NCBI GenBank assembly: GCA_946042285.1
Contig: CAMGDK010000033.1
Coordinates: 1-13,921, forward strand
Origin: an uncultured Clostridia bacterium
GTDB taxonomy: Bacteria; Bacillota; Clostridia; Oscillospirales; Acutalibacteraceae
Length of the DNA stretch: 13,921 nucleotides
Direction of reading: 5' to 3'
How positions within the stretch are numbered: the first letter of the stretch is position 1; each line of letters opens with the position of its first letter. The position numbers and the translations under genes are program-made. The notes under the pieces are model-generated. The model did no database searches, was not told the origin of the DNA, and saw only the letters and a program-made list of their open reading frames with translations. Positions 1 through 6,983 of the stretch are shown here, piece after piece.

Positions 1-44
1 CACCTAAGCCTTCGTCGGCAGCGTCAGATGTGTATAAGAGACAG
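1..44 (+). other. Untrimmed Illumina Nextera i5 adapter
   Basis: These bases are synthetic. Positions 1-3 (CAC) match the end of the P5 oligo, 4-11 (CTAAGCCT) match the Nextera i5 index S508, 12-25 (TCGTCGGCAGCGTC) are the Read 1 adapter part, and 26-44 (AGATGTGTATAAGAGACAG) are the 19-bp Tn5 mosaic end. Everything matches exactly and in library order, so genomic DNA starts at base 45. The mosaic end here is a library-preparation residue and not evidence for a transposon. Confidence 0.98.
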
Positions 45-48
45 GCAT
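45..48 (-). CDS. Start codon of a gene truncated by the contig end
   Basis: On the minus strand an ATG (48-46) follows a GGAGG ribosome site (plus strand CCTCC, 55-59) after 6 nt, and a good promoter lies further upstream (76-104). Only the start codon and one further base remain before the adapter begins. The product cannot be known. The gene would follow the carboxypeptidase gene in the same direction, but from its own promoter. Confidence 0.5.
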
Positions 49-75
49 ATACAACCTCCAAAAATTATTGTTAGT

Positions 76-104
76 ATTCTACCACTTTTTACTCACTTTT
101 GCAA
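76..104 (-). promoter_or_regulatory. Sigma-A-type promoter of the truncated left-edge gene
   Basis: Read on the minus strand there is a -35 TTGCAA (104-99), a 17-bp spacer and a -10 TAGAAT (81-76). The predicted start of transcription lies about 10-15 bases before the GGAGG ribosome site at 59-55. The promoter lies in the gap after the carboxypeptidase stop. I see no strong terminator hairpin in 105-167, so readthrough from the carboxypeptidase gene is also possible. Confidence 0.6.
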
Positions 105-167
105 TATTGGTAAATATATAAATTACATAATTTAAAATATCACTTTTTGTTTAATATTTCTTAAGAA

Positions 168-1478
168 TTACCGACACCAAAGAGCCACCGCCGGAAGCAA
201 ATACTTGTTTTCATTCCAAATTCTGTTATATTCTTTAATCGGTAAAGGACATGTTGCTTTTCCCGTTTCAACGGTTACAGTAGGAATTTTTTGATTATTG
301 CAAACCCATTCACCGAAATTTGAAGACACTATACTTCTTTTAGGATTAGGCTCTGCGTCAAAATATCCTGTTACTCCGTTTACAACCTTATATAAGGATT
401 TGCACTTATTTCTAAAGCTTCCGCTTTGACGGAAATTCCAAAAAAGCATTGAGCCTGTTGAATGATAACTTATAACCGCCTTTGGCTTTACTCTTTTAAC
501 TATTTCCATCAATATACGAGTCTCATTTTCAGATGCCGGTGATTTGCCCTTAAAGCCCTCCGCTCCGGGATGCTTAACATAGGACTTGTATTTATTCCAG
601 CACTGCGGAAAATTTATATTTAGGTCAACCCCCATTGCGTTCGATTTCCAATTTATAAAATAGTTCTTTCTTCCCTTGGCGTATTTCTTTTCTATTTTTT
701 CAAGTCTTTTCCTGATTTTTTCATCTCTGATTGCCTTTGTACCAAACTGTGAAATCGACACTCCGTCGGGATTTGTCATAGGCACTACATGAAGACATGT
801 TTCTTCAAAAAGCTCACAAAACGAATAACCGTCATAGGCTCCTGTATAATAGTTTGCGCATATTGCCTCTATTTCACGCATGACAAGAAGCGAATTCATA
901 TATTCCCTTGCATGCATTGATGCTTGAACAAGGATGTGATTTTGTGCGTTAGGATTACCGATAACTACCTCAAAAATATCTCTGTTGTCACATGTTTTAC
1001 CGACGGAGCTATATGTCATTATTGATGAATATTTTTCACTTAACGCCTTTAAATCCTTCTTCATTTGGTTATATGTATATTTTGATTTTTTTGTGCTGAC
1101 AGTTTTAAGCTTTGAAGTGTTAATATAGCTACCGCTTTTCTCCTTGTAAGAAAAAACAGTAAATTCAGCAATAGTATTTCCGCTTTCTTCAGCCGTAGCA
1201 CTCACTATTGATTTGCCTGCTTTAACAGCACTAACCCTTCCGTTTTCTGAAACTGTTGCTACCCTTGAATTTGATGAGCTCCAAATCAGCCTTTCATTGT
1301 AATCGTTAAAGTTGTCGGCTTCCTCCCCTAAATTCTCATTGTTGCCAACATTGATAAACACACTTTCCATGACAAAATCATCTTGTTCAAAATAATTCTC
1401 TTCTGCAAGGACTTCGCAAGGAATTATTGACACGAAAATCATCAAAAGAGAAAATATAAATGATAATACTTTTTTCAT
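168..1478 (-). CDS. Secreted M14 zinc carboxypeptidase with Ig-like domain
   Basis: This 436-residue exported metallopeptidase should hydrolyse peptide bonds, probably near the C-terminus of peptides, outside the cell. A signal peptide (about 1-25, cleavage after VLA) is followed by a bacterial Ig-like (BIG2) segment at about 62-110 (WSSSNSRVATVSENGRVSAV). The M14 catalytic domain runs from about 135 to the end. Zinc ligands are visible as H189 and E192 in HARE and H339 in SYHSTG. R191, NPDG (236-239) and the catalytic Glu (E404 in VETG) are also present. The family's DLNRNFP motif reads DLNINFP here, so the second substrate-carboxylate Arg is Ile288. The start at 1478 is chosen because it follows AGGAG and begins the signal peptide; the longer frame to 1547 has neither and runs through the promoter. 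The substrate is unknown: dietary, host or peptidoglycan peptides are all possible. Confidence 0.88.
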   Translation of the reverse strand: MKKVLSFIFSLLMIFVSIIPCEVLAEENYFEQDDFVMESVFINVGNNENLGEEADNFNDYNERLIWSSSNSRVATVSENGRVSAVKAGKSIVSATAEESGNTIAEFTVFSYKEKSGSYINTSKLKTVSTKKSKYTYNQMKKDLKALSEKYSSIMTYSSVGKTCDNRDIFEVVIGNPNAQNHILVQASMHAREYMNSLLVMREIEAICANYYTGAYDGYSFCELFEETCLHVVPMTNPDGVSISQFGTKAIRDEKIRKRLEKIEKKYAKGRKNYFINWKSNAMGVDLNINFPQCWNKYKSYVKHPGAEGFKGKSPASENETRILMEIVKRVKPKAVISYHSTGSMLFWNFRQSGSFRNKCKSLYKVVNGVTGYFDAEPNPKRSIVSSNFGEWVCNNQKIPTVTVETGKATCPLPIKEYNRIWNENKYLLPAVALWCR

Positions 1479-1514
1479 GCAAGCTCCTAATAAAAAACAA
1501 TTTTTAACATAGCA

Positions 1515-1543
1515 ATTATAATAGAAAGATGTCCATAAGTCAA
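1515..1543 (-). promoter_or_regulatory. Strong sigma-A promoter of the carboxypeptidase gene
   Basis: On the minus strand -35 TTGACT (1543-1538), a 17-bp spacer and a consensus -10 TATAAT (1520-1515) lie about 40 bp upstream of the start codon at 1478. The promoter sits just downstream of the alcohol dehydrogenase terminator, so the carboxypeptidase gene is transcribed independently. Transcription would begin near 1508, well inside the longer open frame, which supports the shorter start. Confidence 0.8.
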
Positions 1544-1550
1544 ACATATC

Positions 1551-1582
1551 AAAAAAAGACGATGCGAAAAAAACGCATCGCC
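1551..1582 (-). terminator. Rho-independent terminator of the alcohol dehydrogenase gene
   Basis: On the minus strand a 9-bp stem (plus-strand arms 1574-1582 and 1558-1566, with one G-U pair) closes a 7-nt U loop and is followed by a run of seven U (1557-1551). It lies 15 bp after the alcohol dehydrogenase stop codon and before the carboxypeptidase promoter. Confidence 0.9.
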
Positions 1583-1597
1583 TTTCTCATAATTAAG

Positions 1598-2806
1598 TTA
1601 TGCCATAAAGGAACGAATAACTGCTTCGCAATCCTTTTTGTCCATAATTTTCGGTACAGGATAAAGTGGATTACCCTCTTTAAGAGCACGCTCAACAAGA
1701 GTAGGAATATCCTCTTCCTTGATGAAATCAAATTTCTCGGGGATATTCATGTTTTTGTTAAGTGTGCGAATAGCATCAATGAACGCCTTACCCTTATCCG
1801 CTGTGTCAAGTCCCTTGCCGATGCCGACAATATCCGCAAGCTTTGCAAGCTGTGGATATGCAGCGTCTGCATAGTAGTCAAGAACATAAGGAAGGATAAC
1901 TGCATTTGCAAGTCCGTGAGGTGTGCCGTAAAGACCGCCGAGATTATGTGCAATAGCATGTACATAGCCTACATAAGCGTGTGTGAACGCACGACCTGCA
2001 AGGAATGAACCCTTAAGCATGTTTCCTCTTGCTTCGAGGTTCTTGCCATCGTTATATGCTGTTTCAATGTTTGCAAAGATAAGCTTTGTTGCTTCCTCAG
2101 CCTCTTTGATTGTGTCCTTCGTATTACTCTTGCCGATATAAGCCTCAACTGCATGAGTGAGTGCATCCATACCGGTTGTTGAAGTAATATGCGGCGGTAA
2201 TCCGACTGTAAGCTCAGGATCAAGCACTGCATATTTAGGACGAAGGCAGGTATCGTTAATAGCATTCTTCTCGTGAGTATCAGGATCTGTTACAACAGCG
2301 GCAACCGTTGTTTCCGAGCCTGTACCTGCAGTTGTAGGAACTGCAAAGAATGGCGGAAGCTTCTTACGTACCTTAAGCTGACCACGCATTGCTCTAACCG
2401 TTTGATTAGGCTTAACAACACGAGCACCTGCTGCTTTAGCACAGTCCATCGGAGATCCGCCGCCGAAAGCGATAATACCCTGGCAATTGTTCTTAATATA
2501 CATTTCTCTACATTCCTCAATGTTAGGGATTGTAGGATTTGGCTGAACGCCATCATAAACTACATATTCAACGCCAACCTCTTCAAGCTTGCTGAACATA
2601 GGATCAAGAAGATGAAGCCCCATAAGACCCTTATCTGTAACTATAAGAACCTTATTGATACCCTTCCCCTTGACAAATTCAGGGAGCTTAAGAATACTGC
2701 CGGCGCCTTCAAGAAGCTCAGGTGATGACCAATCCATGAAGCACATTGCAACCTTGAAAACACGCTGGTAAATTCTATACCAACACTTTTTCAATTCCCA
2801 AAGCAT
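1598..2806 (-). CDS. Iron-containing alcohol dehydrogenase
   Basis: This 402-residue cytoplasmic group III (Fe-dependent) alcohol dehydrogenase is expected to interconvert an aldehyde and an alcohol with NAD(P)H, usually as a fermentative electron sink. The N-terminal nucleotide domain carries the GGGSPMDCAK motif (about 115-124), followed by PTTAGTGSE. The metal site is intact: Asp and His in TGMDALTHAVEAY, His in HAIAHNLGG and His in TPHGLAN. The roughly 20-residue lead-in rich in Tyr, Phe and Trp (YRIYQRVFKVAMCF before MDWSSPELLEG) occurs in one subgroup of the family and is not a signal peptide. The start at 2806 follows AAGGAGG at good spacing. It has its own promoter and terminator. Family members differ widely in substrate (ethanol, butanol, propanediol and others), so none is assigned. 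Confidence 0.93.
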   Translation of the reverse strand: MLWELKKCWYRIYQRVFKVAMCFMDWSSPELLEGAGSILKLPEFVKGKGINKVLIVTDKGLMGLHLLDPMFSKLEEVGVEYVVYDGVQPNPTIPNIEECREMYIKNNCQGIIAFGGGSPMDCAKAAGARVVKPNQTVRAMRGQLKVRKKLPPFFAVPTTAGTGSETTVAAVVTDPDTHEKNAINDTCLRPKYAVLDPELTVGLPPHITSTTGMDALTHAVEAYIGKSNTKDTIKEAEEATKLIFANIETAYNDGKNLEARGNMLKGSFLAGRAFTHAYVGYVHAIAHNLGGLYGTPHGLANAVILPYVLDYYADAAYPQLAKLADIVGIGKGLDTADKGKAFIDAIRTLNKNMNIPEKFDFIKEEDIPTLVERALKEGNPLYPVPKIMDKKDCEAVIRSFMA

Positions 2807-2840
2807 ATTTTTTCCTCCTTTACATAATATTTACCTGTAT

Positions 2841-2869
2841 ATTGTAACTGTTTTACATTTCTTTTTCAA
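2841..2869 (-). promoter_or_regulatory. Sigma-A promoter of the alcohol dehydrogenase gene, with inverted repeat
   Basis: On the minus strand -35 TTGAAA (2869-2864), a 17-bp spacer and -10 TACAAT (2846-2841) lie about 35 bp before the start codon. An inverted repeat TGTAA-N5-TTACA (2843-2857) covers most of the -10 and part of the spacer, where a repressor could block polymerase. The regulator is unknown. The sialidase promoter fires in the opposite direction about 20 bp away. Confidence 0.65.
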
Positions 2870-2889
2870 GTCTTTTAACTAAATTACCC

Positions 2890-2918
2890 TTTAAAAATTG
2901 TAATTGATATGCTATTAT
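2890..2918 (+). promoter_or_regulatory. Extended -10 promoter of the sialidase gene
   Basis: A -10 TATTAT (2913-2918) is preceded by TGC, giving an extended -10, with a weak -35 TTTAAA (2890-2895) at 17 bp. The -10 overlaps the ATG at 2917, so that upstream codon would not be transcribed. This supports initiation at 2947. Confidence 0.5.
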
Positions 2919-2946
2919 GAATATACATGTTACAGGAGTTGAATGT

Positions 2947-4284
2947 ATGAATAACGAAAAACTGATATTTTGCGGCAACAACGCAGATTTTCTTGACAGT
3001 CAAAGAATAAAGGAAAGCAACAGCTCTAACTCAGGGACAGCCTTTCGTATTCCGAGCCTAATTAAATCCGGCGACACGCTTATTGCCGCTATTGACAAGC
3101 AAAGCTGCGGTGCTGATTGGGGCTTTATCGAGATTGCAATAAGGCGAAGCGAGGACGGCGGAGAAACATGGAGTGATATTGAAACTATTGCTACTCCTCC
3201 GGCAAGAGATATTGTTGCGTCTGACGAATGCTACAAATCTGCATTTTTTATCGATCCGCTGATGGCGATTGCACCTAACGGCGATGTCGTTATGATAATC
3301 GATTTTTATCCCGAATGTAAGGGCTTGCACGACATACGACTGCTTGACAAGGGAAAGCTACCCTACACAATGGTAAACGGCAAAATGCGCCCTGCGCTTT
3401 ATGACAGGGACGGTAAATTTTATGTGGTTTGCGAGGACGGAAGTGTTCTTGACAGTCATCTTCAGCCAACGGATTACACACAGCCTGATTGGTTTGGTTC
3501 TTTGTACAAAAACGATGAATATGTCGGAAACATATTCTTAAACGGCTCAAAGCCTATAAGCAAGGACGAGAGAACAACATTCGGCGCACCTTTAAAGGCA
3601 CCAAAAAGAAACTACATATACATGCTGAGAAGCTCTGACAACGGCAAAACATGGAGCAAGCCCGTTGATATAACACAGGATTTTCTTATCAAGTCCGACG
3701 GAACATTTGTCGGCACTGCTCCCGGTGTCGGCTTAACAACACAAAACGGTAAAATACTTATGCCTCTCTATGTTGATCGCAAGGAAGCAGTTATGATATA
3801 CAGCATTGACGACGGCTTCACATGGCGGAGAATGACAAATCAACCGTACTGCCGAAATGTTGATGAATGGCAAATGGTGCAGGCGCCTGACGGTGTAATT
3901 ATAGGAATAGGAAGGCAGAAAAAATACGGCAAATCGCCTATGTCAATTTCTTATGACAACGGCATACATTGGAGCAAGGCAAAAAAGACAGGCATATATG
4001 CTCCGAAATGTCAAAAGAGCGTTATCAGCATCGGTGATTATGTATTCTGCTCACACGCAAGCGGCAGGACTCGACAGGACGGTGTTATTTCCGTCGGCAA
4101 ATTTACAAGGAGTGCAGGCAAAACATCGGGCATTTACTGGTACAAGGACACTGAAATCAACAACGGATTTTTTGCTTATTCGTGCCTTACACAGATTGAT
4201 GACGAGCATATCGGTGTTCTGTACGAGGCTGCACCAAGCTCCTATATTTGCTTTAAAAAATATAAAATTTCCGATTTAATATAG
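2947..4284 (+). CDS. GH33 exo-alpha-sialidase, no signal peptide
   Basis: This 445-residue GH33 sialidase (neuraminidase) should release terminal sialic acid from glycans. The FRIP motif (33-36, with the first triad Arg R34) and four Asp boxes (68-75 SEDGGETW, 229-236 SSDNGKTW, 286-293 SIDDGFTW, 335-342 SYDNGIHW) mark the six-bladed propeller. Likely catalytic residues are all there: D57 (acid/base), E307 in EWQMV, R323, R374 or R376, and Tyr411 in AYSCLT with IGVLYE behind it. Residues about 140-225 form the insert seen in clostridial sialidases (YKNDEYVGNIF). The start at 2947 follows AGGAG at 8 nt. The ATG at 2917 lies in the promoter -10. From 2947 there is no signal peptide, lectin domain or wall anchor, so the enzyme appears cytoplasmic, which is uncommon. 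No nanA, nanE or nanK is nearby. Confidence 0.88.
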   Translation: MNNEKLIFCGNNADFLDSQRIKESNSSNSGTAFRIPSLIKSGDTLIAAIDKQSCGADWGFIEIAIRRSEDGGETWSDIETIATPPARDIVASDECYKSAFFIDPLMAIAPNGDVVMIIDFYPECKGLHDIRLLDKGKLPYTMVNGKMRPALYDRDGKFYVVCEDGSVLDSHLQPTDYTQPDWFGSLYKNDEYVGNIFLNGSKPISKDERTTFGAPLKAPKRNYIYMLRSSDNGKTWSKPVDITQDFLIKSDGTFVGTAPGVGLTTQNGKILMPLYVDRKEAVMIYSIDDGFTWRRMTNQPYCRNVDEWQMVQAPDGVIIGIGRQKKYGKSPMSISYDNGIHWSKAKKTGIYAPKCQKSVISIGDYVFCSHASGRTRQDGVISVGKFTRSAGKTSGIYWYKDTEINNGFFAYSCLTQIDDEHIGVLYEAAPSSYICFKKYKISDLI

Positions 4285-4290
4285 CATTAG

Positions 4291-4329
4291 GGTGGTTTGA
4301 TTTAATCAAGCCGCCTTTTATTTTGTTTT
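4291..4329 (+). terminator. Terminator of the sialidase gene
   Basis: A 12-bp stem with two G-U pairs (arms 4291-4302 and 4304-4315, loop too tight for the innermost pairs) is followed by a T-rich tract (4316-4329). It begins 6 bp after the sialidase stop codon and separates that gene from malQ. Confidence 0.85.
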
Positions 4330-4337
4330 AGTTTTAT

Positions 4338-4366
4338 TTGATTTTTACAGTCGTTAGTGATAAAAT
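4338..4366 (+). promoter_or_regulatory. Promoter of malQ
   Basis: -35 TTGATT (4338-4343), a 17-bp spacer and -10 TAAAAT (4361-4366) lie about 30 bp upstream of the malQ start codon and just after the sialidase terminator, so malQ is transcribed separately. I see no convincing catabolite-repression (cre) site here. Confidence 0.6.
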
Positions 4367-4396
4367 AGCAGAAATGATTTTGTTTTGGGTGATTTT

Positions 4397-5917
4397 ATGC
4401 TTAAGAAAAGAGGGGCAGGCGTACTGCTTCACATAAGCTCTATGCCATCACAATACGGTGTTGGTGTATTTGACGACAATGTAAAAAAATTTGTTGATAT
4501 AATTGCAGACATGGGGTTTACATATTGGCAGGTTTTACCGTTCAATCCGCTTGATGATGCTAATTCGCCGTACTGCTCACCATCCGCATTTGCAGGCAAC
4601 TACCTTTTCATAAATCCGCAAGGGTTGTTAGATATGGGATTAGTCAGCGAGGATGATGTCAGGTCTAATATTTATGACGGTACACCATATACTGCCGACT
4701 ATGAATTTGCTGCAAAATGCAGACTTGAATTACTGAAAAAAGCTTTTTTATCCATCGATGGTGAGCTTGCAGAAAAAATCAAGCAATTTGAGCTTAATAA
4801 CCCTTGGCTGACTGATTACAGCGTATTTATGGCAGTTAAGGAAAAGGAGGATATGAAGCCTTGGTGGGAGTGGAGTAACGAGCATGTTCGCTACTTTGAG
4901 TGCATCAAGGATATTTACTCCTACGAAAAGGATGCTGCCTTTTGGAAATTTGTTCAATACATTTTCTACAAGCAATGGGACGAATTAAAGACTTATGCTA
5001 ACAGCAAGGGCATTGCAGTTATCGGCGACATGCCTATTTATGTTGCAATGGACAGTGTCGATGTATGGTCAAACCTTCCTATGTTTCTTATTGATGAGAG
5101 GACATTGAAGGTTGAAAAGGTTGCAGGTGTACCTCCTGATTATTTCAGCGAGGACGGTCAGCTTTGGGGCAACCCTATCTATGACTGGGATGCTATGAAA
5201 AAAGACAATTACAGCTGGTGGATTTCTCGACTTAATCACAATCTAAACATATATGATGCAGTTAGAATTGACCATTTCAGAGCATTTGCATCATATTGGG
5301 CAATCCCTGCCGACTCCAAAACTGCAAAGGTCGGCGAATGGATTGACGGTCCGAGAATGGATTTCTTTAACAAAGTGTTTGAACAATTCCCCGATGCACC
5401 TATCATCGCAGAGGACCTTGGTGTGTTTGGTGAGGATGTTGTTAAGCTTCTTGACGATACAGGCTTTCCGGGTATGCGAGTGGTTCAGTTTGGATTTGAT
5501 CCTAACGGCGACTCAACTCATCTTCCTCATAATGCAGTTCAAAACAGCATAAACTATGTCGGCACACACGACAACAACACTATTCTCGGTTGGCTTTGGG
5601 AGGCAAGCGAGGCAGAGCGCAGATTTGCACTTGATTATGTCGGATTTAACGGCGACAACTGGGGCGAGGGCGGATATTACAGTCAATCATGCAGAAGAGT
5701 GATTGAGGCTGTGTGGAAAAGCTCATCAAGCACGGCAATAATTTCACTTCAGGACATGTGCGGATTCGGCAGTGATGCAAGAATGAACATCCCCGGTGTT
5801 CCGGAAAAGAACTGGAGATTTCGCACGACAATGGATACAATTAACTCAATCGACAGAGAGTATTTCAAAAAAATCAACTCACTCTATCGCAGAATGTATC
5901 CGTCAATCGAGGAATAA
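4397..5917 (+). CDS. malQ: 4-alpha-glucanotransferase (amylomaltase), GH77
   Basis: This 506-residue cytoplasmic enzyme transfers alpha-1,4-glucan segments between maltodextrins and releases glucose, linking imported maltodextrin or glycogen-derived chains to glycolysis. The family hallmarks are complete: PFNPLDDANSPY near the N-terminus, the nucleophile Asp292 in RIDHFRAF, acid/base Glu339 in IIAEDLG, and the transition-state Asp392 in GTHDNNT. Length is typical for bacterial MalQ without extra N-terminal domains. ATG 4397 is chosen because GGTGAT (4388-4393), complementary to the 16S tail, sits in register. A TTG at 4385 would add four residues but has no ribosome site. No glycogen phosphorylase or maltodextrin transporter gene adjoins it, so it stands alone between its own promoter and a bidirectional terminator. 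Confidence 0.96.
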   Translation: MLKKRGAGVLLHISSMPSQYGVGVFDDNVKKFVDIIADMGFTYWQVLPFNPLDDANSPYCSPSAFAGNYLFINPQGLLDMGLVSEDDVRSNIYDGTPYTADYEFAAKCRLELLKKAFLSIDGELAEKIKQFELNNPWLTDYSVFMAVKEKEDMKPWWEWSNEHVRYFECIKDIYSYEKDAAFWKFVQYIFYKQWDELKTYANSKGIAVIGDMPIYVAMDSVDVWSNLPMFLIDERTLKVEKVAGVPPDYFSEDGQLWGNPIYDWDAMKKDNYSWWISRLNHNLNIYDAVRIDHFRAFASYWAIPADSKTAKVGEWIDGPRMDFFNKVFEQFPDAPIIAEDLGVFGEDVVKLLDDTGFPGMRVVQFGFDPNGDSTHLPHNAVQNSINYVGTHDNNTILGWLWEASEAERRFALDYVGFNGDNWGEGGYYSQSCRRVIEAVWKSSSSTAIISLQDMCGFGSDARMNIPGVPEKNWRFRTTMDTINSIDREYFKKINSLYRRMYPSIEE

Positions 5918-5950
5918 CAACGAAACTTTAAAATGCACTTACCTATAAAG

Positions 5951-5994
5951 AATTAAAAATCCTCAACCGAAAAAATGGTTGAGGATTTTTAATT
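5951..5994. terminator. Bidirectional terminator between malQ and the lipoprotein gene
   Basis: A perfect 18-bp inverted repeat (5951-5968 and 5977-5994) with an 8-nt loop has CCTCAACC as its core and A/T flanks that supply a U tract on either strand. It lies 33 bp after the malQ stop and 6 bp after the stop of the convergent lipoprotein gene, so it can end both transcripts. Confidence 0.92.
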
Positions 5995-6000
5995 GATTTA

Positions 6001-6861
6001 TTAAAGTAGTTTATCGTTTTCCAAAATAAATGGTTTTGCACTTTCGCCGGTTGTATCTGTGTCGTATGATGCCATAAGATATTCCTTAAGCTCTTGCTTG
6101 CTGTTAAAAGTAATCATTTGATAAGGCAGCTGGAAGGATAGCTTTTCAAAGAAAATATACTTATCTTTATTCTCCATTAGCACACCTGTATGACCGATGA
6201 TAAGCTCGTTTTCATCCTCGCTAAAATGATTATGAATATACACAGATATTAGTGAAATGTTCTTACTTGTATTAAATTTAACACCAATGCTATCCCAGTA
6301 TGCCTTTTGCACTTCGTATTGCTCATTTGTATCAGTTGATGAGGTTGTGGTTATTGTGGAATACATTGCCTCAAACTCGGCTAATTCTTCGTCTGTGAAA
6401 TAGTTGTCTTTTGAATAATTTAATGCGTCCTCATCCATAAACAAAGCAGACGGGTTGCTTTTTGACGTGTCTTCAACAGTAATGAAATCCTTCATCAGCT
6501 CAAATGCTGTTAGTCTACAATTATAGCCGATAAACATATCATTTTTCTTTGCCCACATTTCGTCAATTTTAATATCATCATATTTTGGAATAGGTGAAGA
6601 TAAATCAATAGTGCCATCACTGTATAATAGGTCTTTGCCAATCGTTTCACTATAATAATTAACACTATCAATAACCTTTTGTGCATTATCCGTATCAACA
6701 TCATTCTTTACTAAAAGCTCTAATAAATAATCAGAATCAGCACCATTCGCAAGATTGGTAAATTCAATTGCACCACCCTTAATACTATTGTTAGTGCATG
6801 CACAGGTGCTAATGCTAATAATCAACACCAACAGAATGGCAAGTGTTTTTTTGATATTCAT
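6001..6861 (-). CDS. Lipoprotein of unknown function, DUF4300-like
   Basis: This 286-residue protein is probably anchored to the outer face of the membrane. A lipoprotein signal peptide (1-22) ends in a hydrophobic stretch and CAC-T; the second Cys (C22, with Ala before it) is the more likely lipid site, although C20 is possible. The mature part has no membrane segment. It holds the block PKYDD..KIDEMWAKK, then IGYNCRLTAFELMKDFI at about 110-127, and later IIGHTGVLME. From memory these resemble the DUF4300 lipoproteins of streptococci and clostridia, whose function is not known; I could not check this. A Ser/Thr-rich stretch (ITTTSSTDT) lies near 170. The start at 6861 follows AGGAG at 7 nt. 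It lies 122 bp after galT in the same direction, so co-transcription is possible but unproven. Confidence 0.82.
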   Translation of the reverse strand: MNIKKTLAILLVLIISISTCACTNNSIKGGAIEFTNLANGADSDYLLELLVKNDVDTDNAQKVIDSVNYYSETIGKDLLYSDGTIDLSSPIPKYDDIKIDEMWAKKNDMFIGYNCRLTAFELMKDFITVEDTSKSNPSALFMDEDALNYSKDNYFTDEELAEFEAMYSTITTTSSTDTNEQYEVQKAYWDSIGVKFNTSKNISLISVYIHNHFSEDENELIIGHTGVLMENKDKYIFFEKLSFQLPYQMITFNSKQELKEYLMASYDTDTTGESAKPFILENDKLL

Positions 6862-6965
6862 TCTATAACTCCTAATGTGATTCGTTTTTTTATCAATATT
6901 TTTTTACAAAAGCAGAATAGTTTTTATTCCAACTATCGTAATTCTTATTGTTTGAAAGATTTTCT

Positions 6966-6974
6966 ATTATAGCA
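6966..6974 (-). promoter_or_regulatory. Candidate extended -10 promoter for the lipoprotein gene
   Basis: The minus strand reads TGC-TATAAT here, a full extended -10 element, but there is no good -35 at 16-18 bp. It begins only 10 bp past the galT stop and would give a leader of about 100 nt. A small inverted repeat in that leader (ATAGTT and AACTAT, about 6927-6946) lacks a U tract and is not a convincing terminator, so readthrough from galT remains possible. Confidence 0.4.
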
Positions 6975-6983
6975 TGTTTTGAT

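Noticed and set aside
26..44. Tn5 mosaic end as a sign of a transposon
   Set aside because: It is flanked by the Read 1 adapter, an i5 index and P5 bases in library order, so it comes from library preparation.
1479..1547. Longer N-terminus for the carboxypeptidase (start at 1547)
   Set aside because: It would put coding sequence through a consensus promoter and before a good ribosome site; the Met at 1478 directly begins a signal peptide.
1529..2008. Plus-strand open frame of 159 codons
   Set aside because: It runs antisense through the terminator and the alcohol dehydrogenase gene, has no ribosome site and resembles no family I know.
6862..6965. Riboswitch or structured leader before the lipoprotein gene
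   Set aside because: The roughly 100-nt leader is very AT-rich, with only one weak 6-bp hairpin and no conserved riboswitch core that I can recognise.
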